Shown here in pieces: positions 31,837-43,719 of a stretch of DNA of 64,000 nucleotides. The position numbers and the translations under genes are program-made. This stretch comes from Aquilaria yunnanensis (lineage: Eukaryota; Streptophyta; Magnoliopsida; Malvales; Thymelaeaceae), in the NCBI GenBank assembly GCA_039654915.1, contig CM077593.1, positions 40,890,501 to 40,954,500 on the forward strand. The letters run 5' to 3'. The notes below the pieces were generated by a model. It was not told where the DNA came from. It searched no databases and saw nothing but the letters and a program-made list of their open reading frames with translations. Numbering within the stretch: the stretch's first letter is position 1; each line of letters begins with the position of its first letter.

Positions 31837-34166
31837 CTAAAAGAACCCGGCGTCGTGGGAAGCTCCGGATCCCGAACCCTTCGCCGACGCCTTCATTGCC
31901 GAAGGAGGAGGCAGGTTAAGGAATTCGGATCTTGACCACATCCACCAAGGTCCCCTGGGAATATCCAGGGCAGCCAGAAATGAAGGATCGAGGTCGGGAT
32001 ACTTCTTCAGGAACTGATAACGAGCTAAGCAGAAGCCGTCCTAAAAAGCAACCTTGGACGTCTGAACGACTTTGTTTCTTTCAACATCTAGCTCGTTCGC
32101 TTCATGCTCAAGATCAGCAACCTCTTTTTGAACCCCGGAAATCTCCTCCTCCAGCTCCTCAGTCTTCTTCTCCTTCTCCGAACTCACCTTCAGCAAGTCA
32201 ACCTTGGCCTGAAGTTCGGCATTTTCAGCCATTGCCTTGGTTAGGAGGGCAGACTCCCCTTCTTTTCCTTTTGAAGGACCTCGTTGGCCGAAGTCAGGCT
32301 GGCCAGTTTGCCGCCAAGGTCAGACATCTTCATGGAAAAGTCCTTCAAGAGCTCTTCATGGCCCTTCAAGAACTCCTCCCGAAGTTTAGCAATCTCCCCC
32401 TTGCATATTTGGCTCAATTTGGTGTTCGTTAACACCGAGTTGGCGCAGAAGACTTTGGCCTTCTCCAACTTTTCTTCGGCCCAAGCTCGGACCGAAGACT
32501 GCTTTGCTGCCCAAGCTCGGAGGTATCCGCTATACCCCAGAAGCTGCAAAAAGAGAAGGTACTTAGCGAAATTCGCAAGAAAAACACAAAAACACTTAGA
32601 CAAAAAGTGGGAAGGAAAAGTAAAGAGGCTGAAGAGTTACCTAAGCAGCATGCTCGGAAACTTTTGCAGCAATGGCATCCTCGGAGGCACACTCCTCAAC
32701 AACTACCTCGAAGGATGCCTGAGGCACTGCAAAAGGAAACATCCGTCTAATCAGGTAAAACTTCCTTGATTATGAAAAAGTGTTTAGTCTGTCAGTAATT
32801 GCAGGAAAAGGATAAACAAACCTGGCATGACCTCGGCACAGTCGTCATCAGAGTCACCGACCTTCTCCACGTCGGCAGGAACGTGCTTGCCCTTGGCTCT
32901 TCGGCACCTTTCTAACTCTTCAGCAACAAGACCCTCCGAAGAGCCCAATATATCCGCCGACGTGGTGGGACTCGGAATTGCAGGAATGGCTACCTCGGCC
33001 AGAACTCCCCCCGGAGTTTCAGGTTGGGATAAAGTTGCGACCTCGGCTGAAGTCGCAATGACATCGGCAGCATTAGCGGAAGTCGCTTTAACTTCAACGA
33101 CTTCCAGAGTAACCTCCGAGGGGGGAAGAAGGGCATCCTTCTTGGTCTTCTTGGCGGAAGATGATCCACTCCCAGAAGCCTTGCGCCTCTTCCTCGTGTT
33201 CTCCCTTCTCGGCCTGCCCAAGGAAAAGAGACCTATAGTAGGCGGCAGAATCATCGCCCATCTCTGAAAAAAAGGGAAAAAAATCAGTGTAAGTCCACAC
33301 GCGCTTATGCTGAAAATTTTTGAAAGAAACTTACTTTCAAAAAAGGCTTCAAATGTCAGTGAGTTCCGAAGGAGCTGCACCAACCAAGAACTCTTCCCCT
33401 CAGTAGCAGGAGCTGGCATGTCGAGATCCGTTTTGTGCTCCATAACCACCCCTAGTTCCCGAAGGACATCCTCAGTCATGAGCTTCCACATGACCAGGAA
33501 AGGGTAGGGGGAACGTGGAGGAACCTCGGCATCCCAGTCGGCGACAGCACGGATTCGTCTGTCAAAGTCCCCAAACCTCGCCGCCAACTCAGGAGTTAGC
33601 AGTTGCCTGGGGTCAGTGACACCCGCCTCCAGCTCTCCCCGAGCCCACTTGATCGGGACGTGCGACCAGGCCTTCGCCACCCTCAGGAAGAAGAACTTTC
33701 TTTGCCACCCCCGCCAACTATCTTTGATAGCGAAGGTGAACATAAATTTCTTGCTCCTAGATCCCCGAGGTAGCATAAAATAAAAGCCACCCTTCGGAAC
33801 CGGATAGAGCTTGTAGTACTACATGAACAAGATATGATGGGGTTCGACCCCGAAGACCCCGCACATGCAGAGAAAAGCATTGAAATAGCAAAAAGAATTG
33901 GGAGGAAGCTGATTCACGGCTATGCCATGGAATCGGCAAAAGTCGCAAATCATCTTCGCGGGAGGAAATCGAAAACCGACCTTCAGTTGGGCTCAAAAAA
34001 CGGTAACCTCGTCACCCCGGTTCGAAAAGCAAAATTGGCCAAGGAGAGGTAACCTTGTGATAGCATAGGAGGGAAGGAAAAATTTGGTCTTCCATTTTTC
34101 TAATTTTTCAAGAGTTGTGCAACAAGGGTGAGACAAAAGAGGTTGCCAGCTCTCGGGAATAGGCAT
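31837..34166 (-). pseudogene. Antisense extra gene of element C (PF04195-like, intron-containing), degenerate
   Basis: The start at 34166 (MPIPESWQPLLSH) and the stop at 31837-31839 match the gene in B. Domains: a gypsy-type PF04195-like N-terminal region (MLPRGSRSKKFMF, about 33760), then an intron (donor GTAAGT after FFES, about 33340; acceptor before MGDDSAAYYRSLF, about 33260). An Ala/Glu-rich middle follows and a coiled-coil C-terminal part (32041-32600) ending in a conserved WMWSR-type block. Stops such as VTVF* and FM* break the N-terminal part. It runs opposite to the retrotransposon, as known for extra genes in Tat elements. Its role is unknown. Confidence 0.75.
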
Positions 34167-34420
34167 GGTTGGTTGAAAACGATTTCGGAAAGAGAAAAAA
34201 TGACTTCGGGAAGCCAAAAGAAAGGCAGAAATCAAAGGGACTCTGGAAGTCAAAACCCACCAAAAGTTTTGCCAAAATCTGGGTTTGAGGACGCCGTCGT
34301 GAAAGATTACCGGAAATCGCTCCGTCGCTAAAACCGCCTCAAAAGAGAAAAAAGGCTCAGAAAGCAAACGAGAGCAAAGTAATAGCAAAGAAACAAATGA
34401 AGAGTATGACAGAAGGAGGC

Positions 34421-34545
34421 CTATATATAGATTGGGAAAAGGGTAGCCAAAAGGGCGTCATAAATGCTGCGCAAAGCGAAGCGTCGCCATAAGTGCCCTT
34501 TGCGCATGAAAAGACGTGCCCGTCCCAGCAGATGCCTACCACGTG
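34421..34545 (-). promoter_or_regulatory. Promoter of the antisense gene in element C (TATA and G-box)
   Basis: A TATA box (CTATATATAG, 34421-34430) lies about 255 bp upstream of the ATG, and a CACGTG G-box with flanking TC (34540-34545) lies about 110 bp further upstream. The same pair occurs in A and B. Confidence 0.6.
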
Positions 34546-34950
34546 TCACTAGTCACAAAGAAATAAGACACATTCTCTGACATCCAGAAAACCCTGGCAC
34601 AACGCTTGAGGCTGACACACCTAGTTTCAAGACGCGACGGTCCACTGCCCCGTGGCGGGAAAAATGAACAACTGGGGAGTCTCAAGAACACCGAAGGACA
34701 GACAGAAGACACCTGTCCGAACAGGGCTTACCACCTGAAAGGTAAAGTGCCTCCCCGACCGACGTCATACTCCGAGCATGGATCCGAAAGGTCAGGGGAT
34801 CAAGGCTCCGCGTCGCCCTGTTCGACCGAAAATGGACATATTATCACATGGACCTCCGGGAGTCCACGAGGTCGTCCTGTCAAAACTGCCATTTGAGCGA
34901 TAGACAGACACCAAAAGAACTACTTGCCGAAGTCTCCACTTCGACTTTCC

Positions 34951-34962
34951 AATGGGGGCCTG
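34951..34962 (+). other. Polypurine tract of element C
   Basis: AATGGGGGCCTG directly precedes the 3' LTR, the place where plus-strand DNA synthesis would start. Confidence 0.7.
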
Positions 34963-36113
34963 TGATGGCCAAAGTGTTATCACACTAACTGCCTATCGAC
35001 CATAGGAAAGAATGAGCCAAACACTCGAGGCGTACGGCCTGGGAAAGGACTCCGGAGTGAAGGAAGTTGTACACCTGACGCACACGACCTCGGTGGCACG
35101 CCAAAGGCAAACTTCAGGAAACCAACATGTAGTCTCCTTCGGTAAGACGGCTGAACCTTCTTCGGGGGAAAAGGCCCAAGCACCCTTTGCAGGAGAGAGC
35201 TCCTCGAAGACGGAAACACCGAAACGCCAGACTGGCTCCGGGAGAAGGCCCCCCACTCAGAAGTGAGACATCAATCGTAGGGACCCCGGTTGTACGGCAA
35301 GGGCCATTAAGAGCCATTAAGGAGTCTCTGACACTCCGCTCACACATGTCTCAGACACAACTCTGGCACGCCGTCGCAGTCCAACGACCTGTCACACCGG
35401 GCTATACTCACTACGGCTCGTAGCCCGAGGAACCTACAGGCGACTGGGGACCTCTATGCCTAGAAGTATGAACTTCATCCGACCATATACGTGCCGAAAA
35501 TGTGTCGTTATATAAAGGGGTCATCCCCTTCCTTCTATACAAAAGGAGAGGAGGGGAAAACGACCCCAGGCAGAGGGAGGGAGGAGAAAAAACCACCCCA
35601 GATGAGGGAAAAGCCACCCCTGGGGGGGGCTCAGTTCTCCTCCGGAGAGAAAAGGGGACAGAGAGGCCGGAAAAACGGAGGATGATCTCCTCTCTCCGTC
35701 TGAATACTCTCCCTTCAGCCCCCAGAAGGATCTACGCCAGGCAAGCACCCTTTGTGTTTATCATTACTGCCTATCTTTATCTAAAAGGCACTGACTTGGG
35801 CATCGGAGGTTCCGCCCCGGGAAACCACCCCGAGGGCCTCCTAACCCCTGCTTTCTGAGTGTTTCAGCCAGGTTTCCCTGATGGATCTCCCCTCCGGGCT
35901 CTCTCTCACGCCAGAGGTTCTCCCTGTCTCTTGCCGTGAGGCTCAGAAACTGCCGGCCGGTACCCAAGGTGATCCACCCAGGACACCGGTCCTCCGCGAC
36001 CCGCCAACACCTTCAGGTCCCCCTGCTGCCTTAACCACTGCACACAGTGGAGATGCTGGCTTCGCCTAACCGGACCGCATCGGATGCCCAACCTCGCCCG
36101 AACGTCGGCATCA
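34963..36113 (+). repeat. 3' LTR of element C
   Basis: A near copy of 28470-29629, ending GTCGGCATCA, followed by the target duplication ACGAT. Confidence 0.94.
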
Positions 36114-36119
36114 ACGATG

Positions 36120-37540
36120 ACCCAAACCTCCCCGCCGAAAGAGTTCTGCACCCGAGGAAAAAATCACCATCTCCTCGGCAACGAAGTCAAAACCCATTGC
36201 CCCGAGAGGTCGTTTACGACTTGACTTGCGGGCAGAAGGCACCGACTCTACCTCCCAGGACACGACCGCTGTCCGAAGTGACCCGCCTCCGCGCAACACC
36301 GCGAGAAAGAGTAGAGCATTCAGAAAAGACTATCAAAATGGTGCATTGAACTCAAAGAGTACTACATCGCGCATGAGCCTAGAAGGGCAGTAAGCACCCA
36401 GGTACTGGCAGACTAGATCGCCGAAATCCCAGAAGTAAAGAAGGCTAAAACCAACAAAGGAGACGGAGCGAAGCTAGATCCAGAGTGGAAACTCCTTGTC
36501 AGTGGAACCCCAAGCGCAGAACATCAGGGCACTAGGATACCCCCTCACAAACCCGAAGGCAAGGAGGCCACCAAGACGATCAAATTTGATTACCAAAAGT
36601 GTTGGGCCATCCGAGTATGGCAACGCTAGGTGTAATAACCTCGCACAAAAGGCGGAAAGATCCTACAAAGAGGAATCTCACAACCAAGAAGTCCCGAAAA
36701 TCCTCATGAAGAGGCAAGAAGTGCGAAGATATTCCGGACGATATTAAGGAAAAGCTATACAGGCAAAGGTACGCAATTCCGTTATTAAGATATATCGGTA
36801 AAATGGGTGCAGGACAATTCGTCCAAGAGGTGTGAAAATGGCCAGAGACACGCCAGCACCCGAAGATGTGAAGTTCTGCGACTACTTCACTGAGTGGGGT
36901 AAGGCAGAACTCCTAGCAACCATGCCAGCAAAAGGTGCACAAAAAGTTCGTCCGAAAGAACATAGTATACTGATTTGGCATATCGACGGTGACACCGGCC
37001 AGTAATGATTTCCACTCTATGGACAGAGGGTTTCAAGAATCCGTCACCGACCTCGAAATAAAAAGGCACTTCAACCCATTAGCTCAGCCCCCGAGCAACA
37101 GATAAGTAGAGTTGCCGAAAGAGCTACAAAAGAGGGACTACAAGAGATGCAAAGGGAAAATGGCCAGGAGAACTTCCTATTGTACTAAGCAGTCGTCACT
37201 TATCTCCAGTACAGAGGCCACTATCCATTTGAAGTAGTTCGGCCATCATACAGATGTTTGACGAAGGATGGCCGACGAACCAAGCCCGAAAGCAGGCCTT
37301 CCCGGCAAAAGATGGCCATAAGTGCAAACCTGCATGATAGGCCAAAAGGATTAAGGAAAAGGAGACCTCGCCCCTAAGAAGCCGAATTAGAACCCCGAAA
37401 GCCGTCCTATGGGGTACTTCAGCATTTGGTCCTAAACGAGGTCTGAAAGGGAGTATACAAGCTTGGTAGCATTGAAGAAGGAAAACTGAAAAATACAAGG
37501 CACTTTAGCGCCTTAAAGAAATTCTACACTTAGAATTTTT
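36120..37540 (+). pseudogene. RNase H-integrase remnant of element A
   Basis: Continues A after inserted C. 36130-36210 is the end of the gag N-terminal piece. From about 36270 RNase H is readable: RLSKWCIELKEYY and later DPEWKLLVSGTPSAEHQG, matching RLSKWCIELREHD and EPEWTLHVDGASGSEHQG in B. Integrase pieces follow (DYFTEWGKAELLA near 36880; a C-terminal domain near 37260-37500). The catalytic Asp of VDGAS is changed. The junction between gag and RNase H matches that in C. Confidence 0.75.
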
Positions 37541-37969
37541 AGACAAGAAATGGTGAAAGCCAAAAATTTGTCTAAGTACAAAAAGTTTTCCCCTGTCTGA
37601 GAATGTTCGCCGAACAAAGCTGAAGTATGGACTCCCGAAAGTCTCCTATTCCTTCCGAAGTTAGTTGGGTTATAGACCCAAAAGAGGGCAAGTCTACCGA
37701 ACATGGCCGACAAGGGGTAGGCTAAACTTTGCCTAAGGGAACTTCGCCAACTGCGAAAGACCTCCCGAAGAATGGCCGACGAAAACGAGCAAAGAGAGTA
37801 CCGAAGTCCCTTGACCGAAAGTGGTCGGGACAAATGGGAAACAAAAATTGCTCAAAAAGACTTAGCCAAAAAAATGAAGGAAAATTCATTGAAGAAGGTC
37901 TTGACACAAGGAGAAGATTATAAGAAGAAGAGTACAAAGAAAAAGAAGGCGGCGAAGGTCCTAGAATAT

Positions 37970-40449
37970 CTAAGGGACCCCAGCGCCATGGGAAGCTTTG
38001 GCTCCTGAATCTTTCGCCGCCACCTTCGGTGTAGGAGGAGGAAACGGCAGGTTGAGGAACTCGACTCTTGACCACATCCACCGAGGATCCCCGGGAATAT
38101 CCAGGGCAGCCAGAAAGGAAGGATCGAGGTCTGGATACTTCTTCAGAAACTGATGACGAGCTAGGCAGAAGCCGTCTTGAAAAGCAACCTTGGACGTCTG
38201 GACGGCTTTGCCTCTTTCAACGTCCAACTCGTCCGCCTCATGTTGAAGATCCGAAACCTCCTCCTGAAGGTCAAAAATCTCCTTCTCCAACTCCTCGGTT
38301 TTCTTCTTCTTCTTCGAACCCTCCTTCAGCAAGTCGACCTTGGCCTGGAGTTCGGCATTTTCAGCCATTGCCTTTGCCAGGAGGGCAGACTCCCCTTCCA
38401 TTTCCTTTTGAAGGGTCTCGTTGGCCGAAGTCAAGCTGATTAATTTGTTGCCAAGGTCGGACATCTTCTTGGAAAAATCCTTCAAGAGCCCCTCTTGGCC
38501 CTTCAACTCCTCCCGAAGACTGGCAATCTTCTCCTTGCATATTTGGTTCAACTTGGTGTTCGTCAGCACCGAGTTGGCACAAAAAACTTTGGCCTTCTCC
38601 AATTTGTCTTCAGCCCAAGCTCGGGCCGAAGACTGCTTTGCTGCCCAAGCTTGGAGGTATCCACTATACCCCAAAAGCTGCAAAAAAAAAAAAAGAGAAG
38701 GTACTTAGCGAAATTTGCACAAGGAAAGCCAAAAACACTTAGGCAAAAAGTGGGAAGGAAAAGTGAAGAGCCTGAAGAGTTACTTGAGCAGCATGCTGGG
38801 AAACTTTTGCAGCAAGGGCATCCTCGGAGGCACACTCCTCGGCCACTGCCTTGAAGGATGCCTGATTAAGTACGCCCCTTGCCATTTGGGGAGCCATTTC
38901 CCGACAATCCTCGGAGAACAGATTCATGTCCTCCGTGAAAGACCAGAATGGCTCCCTTGGGACTTTGTTCTTCGGGACATGAGAATCCCTAAGATCCCTC
39001 CTTCAGGCTTGCTCAATCTTCCAAGCCAGGGGTGCCGCATCCTCTGCAAAAAGAAACATGCATCTTATTAGGTAAAAATTCCTTGTTTATCAAAAACGTA
39101 AGTTTTGATCGCAGGGAAAAAAGAGACAAACCTGGCGCGACCTCGGCACAGTCGTCATCAGAGTCACTGACCTCCTCCACATCGGCAGGAACATGTTTGC
39201 CTTTGGCCCTTCGGCGCTTTTCTAAATCTTCGGCAGAAAGATCCGCCAAAGAGCCCAACAAATCCGCCAACGTGGCAGGACTCGGAAGGGCAGGAACGGC
39301 CACCTCGGCTGGGGCAAAGTTGCAACCTCTGTCGAAGTTGCAATGACATCGCCAACCTTGGTGGAAGTAGCAATGACATCGCTAACTTCCGAAACGTCCT
39401 CTGGAGGGGGAAGAGGGGTGTCCTTCTTGGCCTTCTTGGCCGAAGATGATCGGCTCCCAGAAGCCTTGCACCTCTTCTTTTGTTCTCCCTTCTCGGCCTG
39501 ACCAAGGAAGAGAGACCTGTAGTAGGCGGCAGACTCGTCGCCCATCTCTGAAAAAGAGGGAAGAAATCAGTGTAAGTCCACAGGCACTTAGGCTGAAAAA
39601 ACTTTGAAAGAAACTTACTTTCAAAAAAGGCTTCGTAAGTAAGCTCGCTCCGAAGGAGCTTCACCTGCCAAGAGTTCTTCCCCTCGGTAGCAGGAGCTGG
39701 CATGCCGAGATCCGTCTTGTGCTCCGTAACCACCCCAACTCCCGAAGGACATCCTCGGTCATGAGTTTCCACATGATCGGGAAAGGGTAGAGAGAGCGTG
39801 AAGGGACCTTGACATCCCAGTCGGCGACAACACGGATTCGTCTGTCAAAGTCCCCAAACCTCGCCGCCAACTCGAGAGTTAGCAGCTTCCTGGGATCCAT
39901 GACATCCGCCTCTAGCTTTCCCCGAGCCCACTTAGTTGGGACATGCGACCAGGCCTCCGCCACCTTCAGGAAGAAGAACTTCCTTTGCCACCCTCACCAG
40001 CTATCCTTAGTAGCGAAGGTGAACATAAATTTCTTGCTCCCAGATCCCCGAGGCAGCATGAAATAAAAGCCACCCTTCGGAACCGGATAGAGCTTATAGT
40101 ACTGCATGAACAGGATGAAATGGGGTTCTACCCCGAAGATCCCGCACATGCAGAGAAAGGCGTTGAAATAGCAAAATGAGTTGGGAGGACGCTGATTCAC
40201 GGCTATGCCATGAAATTGGCAAAAGTCGCAAATCATCTTCGTAGGAGGAAATCGAAGTCCGGCCTTCAGTTGGGCTCAAAAAACGGTAACCTCATCACCC
40301 TGATTCATAAAGCTAAACTGGCCAAGGCGAGGTAACCTTGTAATGGCATACGAGGGAAGGAAAAATTTGGTCTTCCACTTTTCTAATTTTTCAGGAGTGG
40401 TTCAACAAGGGTAAGACATAAGAGGTTGTCAGCTCTCGGGAACAGGCAT
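37970..40449 (-). pseudogene. Antisense extra gene of element A (PF04195-like, intron-containing), degenerate
   Basis: The start at 40449 (MPVPES) and stop at 37970-37972 (SHGAGVP) delimit the gene. It shows the PF04195-like region with NAFLCMCGIFGVEPH and MLPRGSGSKKFMF (about 40030-40190). An intron lies before MGDESAAYYRSLF (about 39545) and another before YSGYLQAWAAKQSS. A 237-codon open coiled-coil C-terminal exon (37970-38683) ends in DPRWMWSRVEFLNLP. Stops occur at ES* and in the SW*GWQ stretch. An exon at 38739-38927 (MNLFSEDCREMAPQ) equals MNLYSEDCPEMAKQ in B; C lacks this exon at the equivalent place. Confidence 0.78.
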
Positions 40450-40720
40450 GGTTGACCGAAAAATGACTTTGAAAAAAGGGGGGAAAACGATTTCGGAAAG
40501 AGGAAAAATGACTTCGAGAAGCGAAAAGAAAAGCAGAAACCAAAGGAACTCTAGAAATCAGAACCCACCAAAAGTCTTACCGAAGTCCGGGTTTGAGGAC
40601 GCCGTCGTAAAAGATCGTTGGAAATCGCTCCGCCGCTAAAACCGCCACAAAAGAGGAAAAAAAGGCACAGAGCAAAATGAGAGAAAAGAAACACAAATAA
40701 AGAGTATGACAGAAGGAAGG

Positions 40721-40843
40721 CTTATATAGATCGAGGAAGGGCAGCCAAAAGGCGTCATAAATGCTGCGCGAAAGTAAAACGTCGCCATAATGACCCCTCA
40801 CGCGCGAAAAGGCGTGCCCATCCCAGCTGATGCCTGCCACGTG
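40721..40843 (-). promoter_or_regulatory. Promoter of the antisense gene in element A (TATA and G-box)
   Basis: A TATA-like CTTATATAGA (40721-40730) and a CACGTG (40838-40843), in the same spacing as in C. Confidence 0.55.
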
Positions 40844-41247
40844 TCGCCCGTCACGAGAAACTAGGACGCATTTTCTGACATTCAGAAAACCCGAGCATGC
40901 TGCTCGAGACTGGTACGACTAGTTTCAAGACATGACAGTTCACTAGCCTATGGCAAGAAAAATAAGAAAGTTGGGAATCTCGAGAATACCGAAGGATGGA
41001 TCGATGACATCTATCCGAACAAGGCTTATCACTTAGGAGGCGCAGCACCTCCCCAACCGACGTCATACTCCGACTATAAATCCATGAGGTCCGGGGTTCA
41101 AGGCTCCGTGCCGCCCTGTTCGACTGAAATGGACATACTACCACGTGGACCTCCGGGAGTCCATGAGTTCGTCCTGTCAAAACTGCCAATTGAGCGATTG
41201 ACGGACACCAAAAGGACTACTTGCCGAAGTCTCCACTTTGGCCTTTC

Positions 41248-41260
41248 CAAGGGGGGCATG
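41248..41260 (+). other. Polypurine tract of element A
   Basis: CAAGGGGGGCATG directly before the 3' LTR. Confidence 0.72.
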
Positions 41261-42084
41261 TGATAGCCAAAGTGCTATCGCCCTGACCACCTGCCGACCA
41301 CGGGAAAGAGGGCGCCAGACACCTGAGGCATACGACCTCAGAAAGGACTCCGGAGTGAAGGAAGTCATACACCTGAGGCGCACGACCCCGGTACATCACC
41401 AAATGCCAACTTCGGAAGCCAGTGTAGCGCCTCCTTCGGGAAGGCGACCGAACCAGCTTCGGGGGAGAAAGACCAACCACCCCCTACGGGAGAAAGCTCC
41501 CTGAAGGCATAGGCACCGAAGTTCCAGCCCGACTTCGGAAAAGGACCCATCACCCCCGAAGTGAGACATCAACCAAAGGGACCTCGGTTGTACGGCAAGA
41601 GCCATCAAGGAGTCTCTGACACTGCGCTCATATACGTCTCCGACACGCCACCCCCAGACACACTCTAACACGCCATCGTAGCATGCGTCCTGTCGCACAT
41701 GGCTACACCTACTACGGCTCGCGGCCCGAGGAGCCTGTAGATGACTAGGGACCTCCACGCCCAAAAGTACGAACACCATCCGTCCATACACGTGTCACAA
41801 TCTGAATGGATCACCTCCTCCCTTATAGACCAGGGAAATGGTCACAGGCGGGGGGTTCTTCGCCCGGAGGACCAAAAGGACAAGAGGACGCTCTCCTCTC
41901 TCCGCCGGAATACTCTCCCTTCAGCCCTTAGAAAGGCACGCCAGGCAAGAGTTCCTTGTGCTTATTACTAAGTATCTCTCTTTCTCGGAGCACTGACTTG
42001 GGCGTCGGAGGTTCCCCCCCCCCCCCGGAAAACCACCCCGGGGGCCTCCTAACCCCTGTTTTCTGAGTGTTTCAGCCAGATCTC
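41261..42084 (+). repeat. 3' LTR of element A, first part (split by B)
   Basis: Starts TGATAGCCAAAG and matches 27016-27840 of the 5' LTR, including a G-box (41789-41794) and the GC-rich hairpin (C run at 42011-42025). It is cut after ATCTC (42080-42084), the target site of B, and continues at 52978. Confidence 0.93.
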
Positions 42085-42944
42085 TGATGCCCGGGGGCTT
42101 CATCGTTGGTAGTCATGGTGACTGATGAAGGGACTCCAGGAGGGGAAGAATGCCTGGTGGCCAGTTTGCCCAAGGGAGAGTGCCTGAGATGTTCAGAAAA
42201 AGTGGGTTAGGAGGTCCCCGGGGTGTTTTCCGGGGAGGAGCCTCCGATGCCCAAGTCAGTGGTGCTGAGAGAAGGCAGAGGGAATAGCACTGAGGGGTTC
42301 AGTGAACTCGCCTGGTCGTGTTTTCTCAGGGTGAGGAGTCAGGATCTTTGCCAGCCGTTTGCCAGGGTGTTTTCCCCTGATATTTATAGAGGTGTCCAGC
42401 CCGTTCAGATTGTGACACGTGTTCAATCGGATGTTCTCTGAATGTCTGGGCGTAGAGGACAAGTAGCTGGTGGCAGGCTTCCTTGAGCCTTGAGCCGAGA
42501 CGGGCCATGATGTGATTTTGATGGCGTCGGCGTGTCAGAGCGCCGTTTGAGGCGGCTTGTGACGTCTGTGGGCGACATGTCAGAGGCTTCCTTAAATGCT
42601 CCTGCCGTACTCCCGAGGTCCCTGGGTGAGGTCGTCCTGTAGTACGGACTGTGCCACTTCGGGAAACCTGCCCCTAGTTCGGGGGTTCCCAGATTCAGGG
42701 AGTTCCGCCTTCGGGAAGATCATGTTCGACCCGCCCTAGCTGGTGCCACTTTTCCGAAGGCGGTCCGTTTACTATCCTCGGGGGGCCTGATAGTATCCTC
42801 AGGTTTCCTGGCGTGCCGAGCTCGGGCTCTTCGGCTTTTCTCCGAGGTGTGTGATCCCACCTTTTTCCAGGTAACGCCATATCTCCTGGCCATTCTGGTG
42901 GCAGGGAGTTCGGCCAGGCGGAGGCGATAGTCCTTCGGCTATCA
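42085..42944 (-). repeat. 3' LTR of element B (860 bp)
   Basis: Plus strand TGATGCCCGGGG to CTTCGGCTATCA. It holds a TATA box (42381-42388) and a G-box (42416-42421). Confidence 0.94.
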
Positions 42945-42960
42945 CATGCCCCCTTTCGGA
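42945..42960 (-). other. Polypurine tract of element B
   Basis: The minus strand reads GAAAGGGGGCATG directly against the 3' LTR. Confidence 0.72.
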
Positions 42961-43030
42961 AAGCCGAAGTGACGACTTCGGTCTTGTTTTCTTTCCGAGG
43001 ATGTTCTTTGGGAGTTTATAGAGAGCAACA

Positions 43031-43192
43031 CCTGTGTCGAAGGTACACCTCTTGCCCAAAGGTGTGGGCTGCTCGGCTTTGGCCAGTTTTTTTGGTGTCT
43101 TCAAGGCAAAGCCTGTGCCGAAGATACACCTCTTGCCCAAAGGTATGGGCAGTTCGGCCACAGCCAGTCTTTTGGTGTTTTCGAGGCAACTT
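43031..43192. repeat. Tandem duplication, period about 81 bp
   Basis: CCTGTGTCGAAGGTACACC and the following CTCTTGCCCAAAGG recur 81 bp later. It lies between the 3' LTR and the antisense gene's promoter. Confidence 0.75.
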
Positions 43193-43317
43193 GCTTCTTT
43201 GATTTTGCAGGTCTGTGCAGCGTCGCGTCTGATGGCCAATCGCGTCAGTCTGAGCGACGCATCCTAGTTTTTTAGGGATGTCAGGAGACGTGTCTCCTAT
43301 TTTGGCGCGATGGTTGA

Positions 43318-43461
43318 CACGTGGTGCACCGTCATTGGAGGAGAGTCACGTCATTTACAGAGAGCGTGTCTTTTCAGGCGCAGAGTGCAGTTACGGCAAC
43401 AGTTCGCCTTCAAAGGGCACTTATGACGTCATTGCAGTTACCCACCCTTGGCCTATAAATA
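43318..43461 (+). promoter_or_regulatory. Promoter of the antisense gene in element B (G-box and TATA)
   Basis: CACGTG at 43318-43323 and TATAAATA at 43454-43461, followed by a CT-rich leader up to the ATG at 43720. Confidence 0.65.
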
Positions 43462-43719
43462 GCCCATTCTGTCATAGCCCCTTTTGCTTTTGCTTCTGCT
43501 CTTTCCCTGCTTGTCCTTTTCTTTGCGCTTTCTCTTGCTTTTGCGGTGGAGCTGTTTTAACAGAGCTTTTTCCGGCAACCTTTTACGATGGCGACCTCCG
43601 ACTTTGGCAAGTCTTTTGGTGGGTTTTTTCTTTCCAGAGTCTTTTAATACCTCTGCTTTTTCGAGTTTTTGCCGGAAGTTGTTTTCTTGCCTTTTTCCGA
43701 ACTCGTTTTTCTATCCAAA

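Larger units (their letters stand above)
28470..36113 (+). mobile_element. Element C: non-autonomous Tat-lineage retrotransposon inserted in A
   Basis: LTRs of 1160 and 1151 bp (28470-29629, 34963-36113) with the 5-bp duplication ACGAT on both sides (28465-28469, 36114-36118). Internal: primer-binding site, gag N-terminal remnant joined to RNase H and integrase remnants, an antisense extra gene, a polypurine tract. The layout and deletion are the same as in A, but the LTRs differ enough to be another subgroup. Confidence 0.94.

Noticed and set aside
31932..33267. Plus-strand frames over the antisense gene of C
   Set aside because: They are shadows of the minus-strand coiled-coil and PF04195-like coding.
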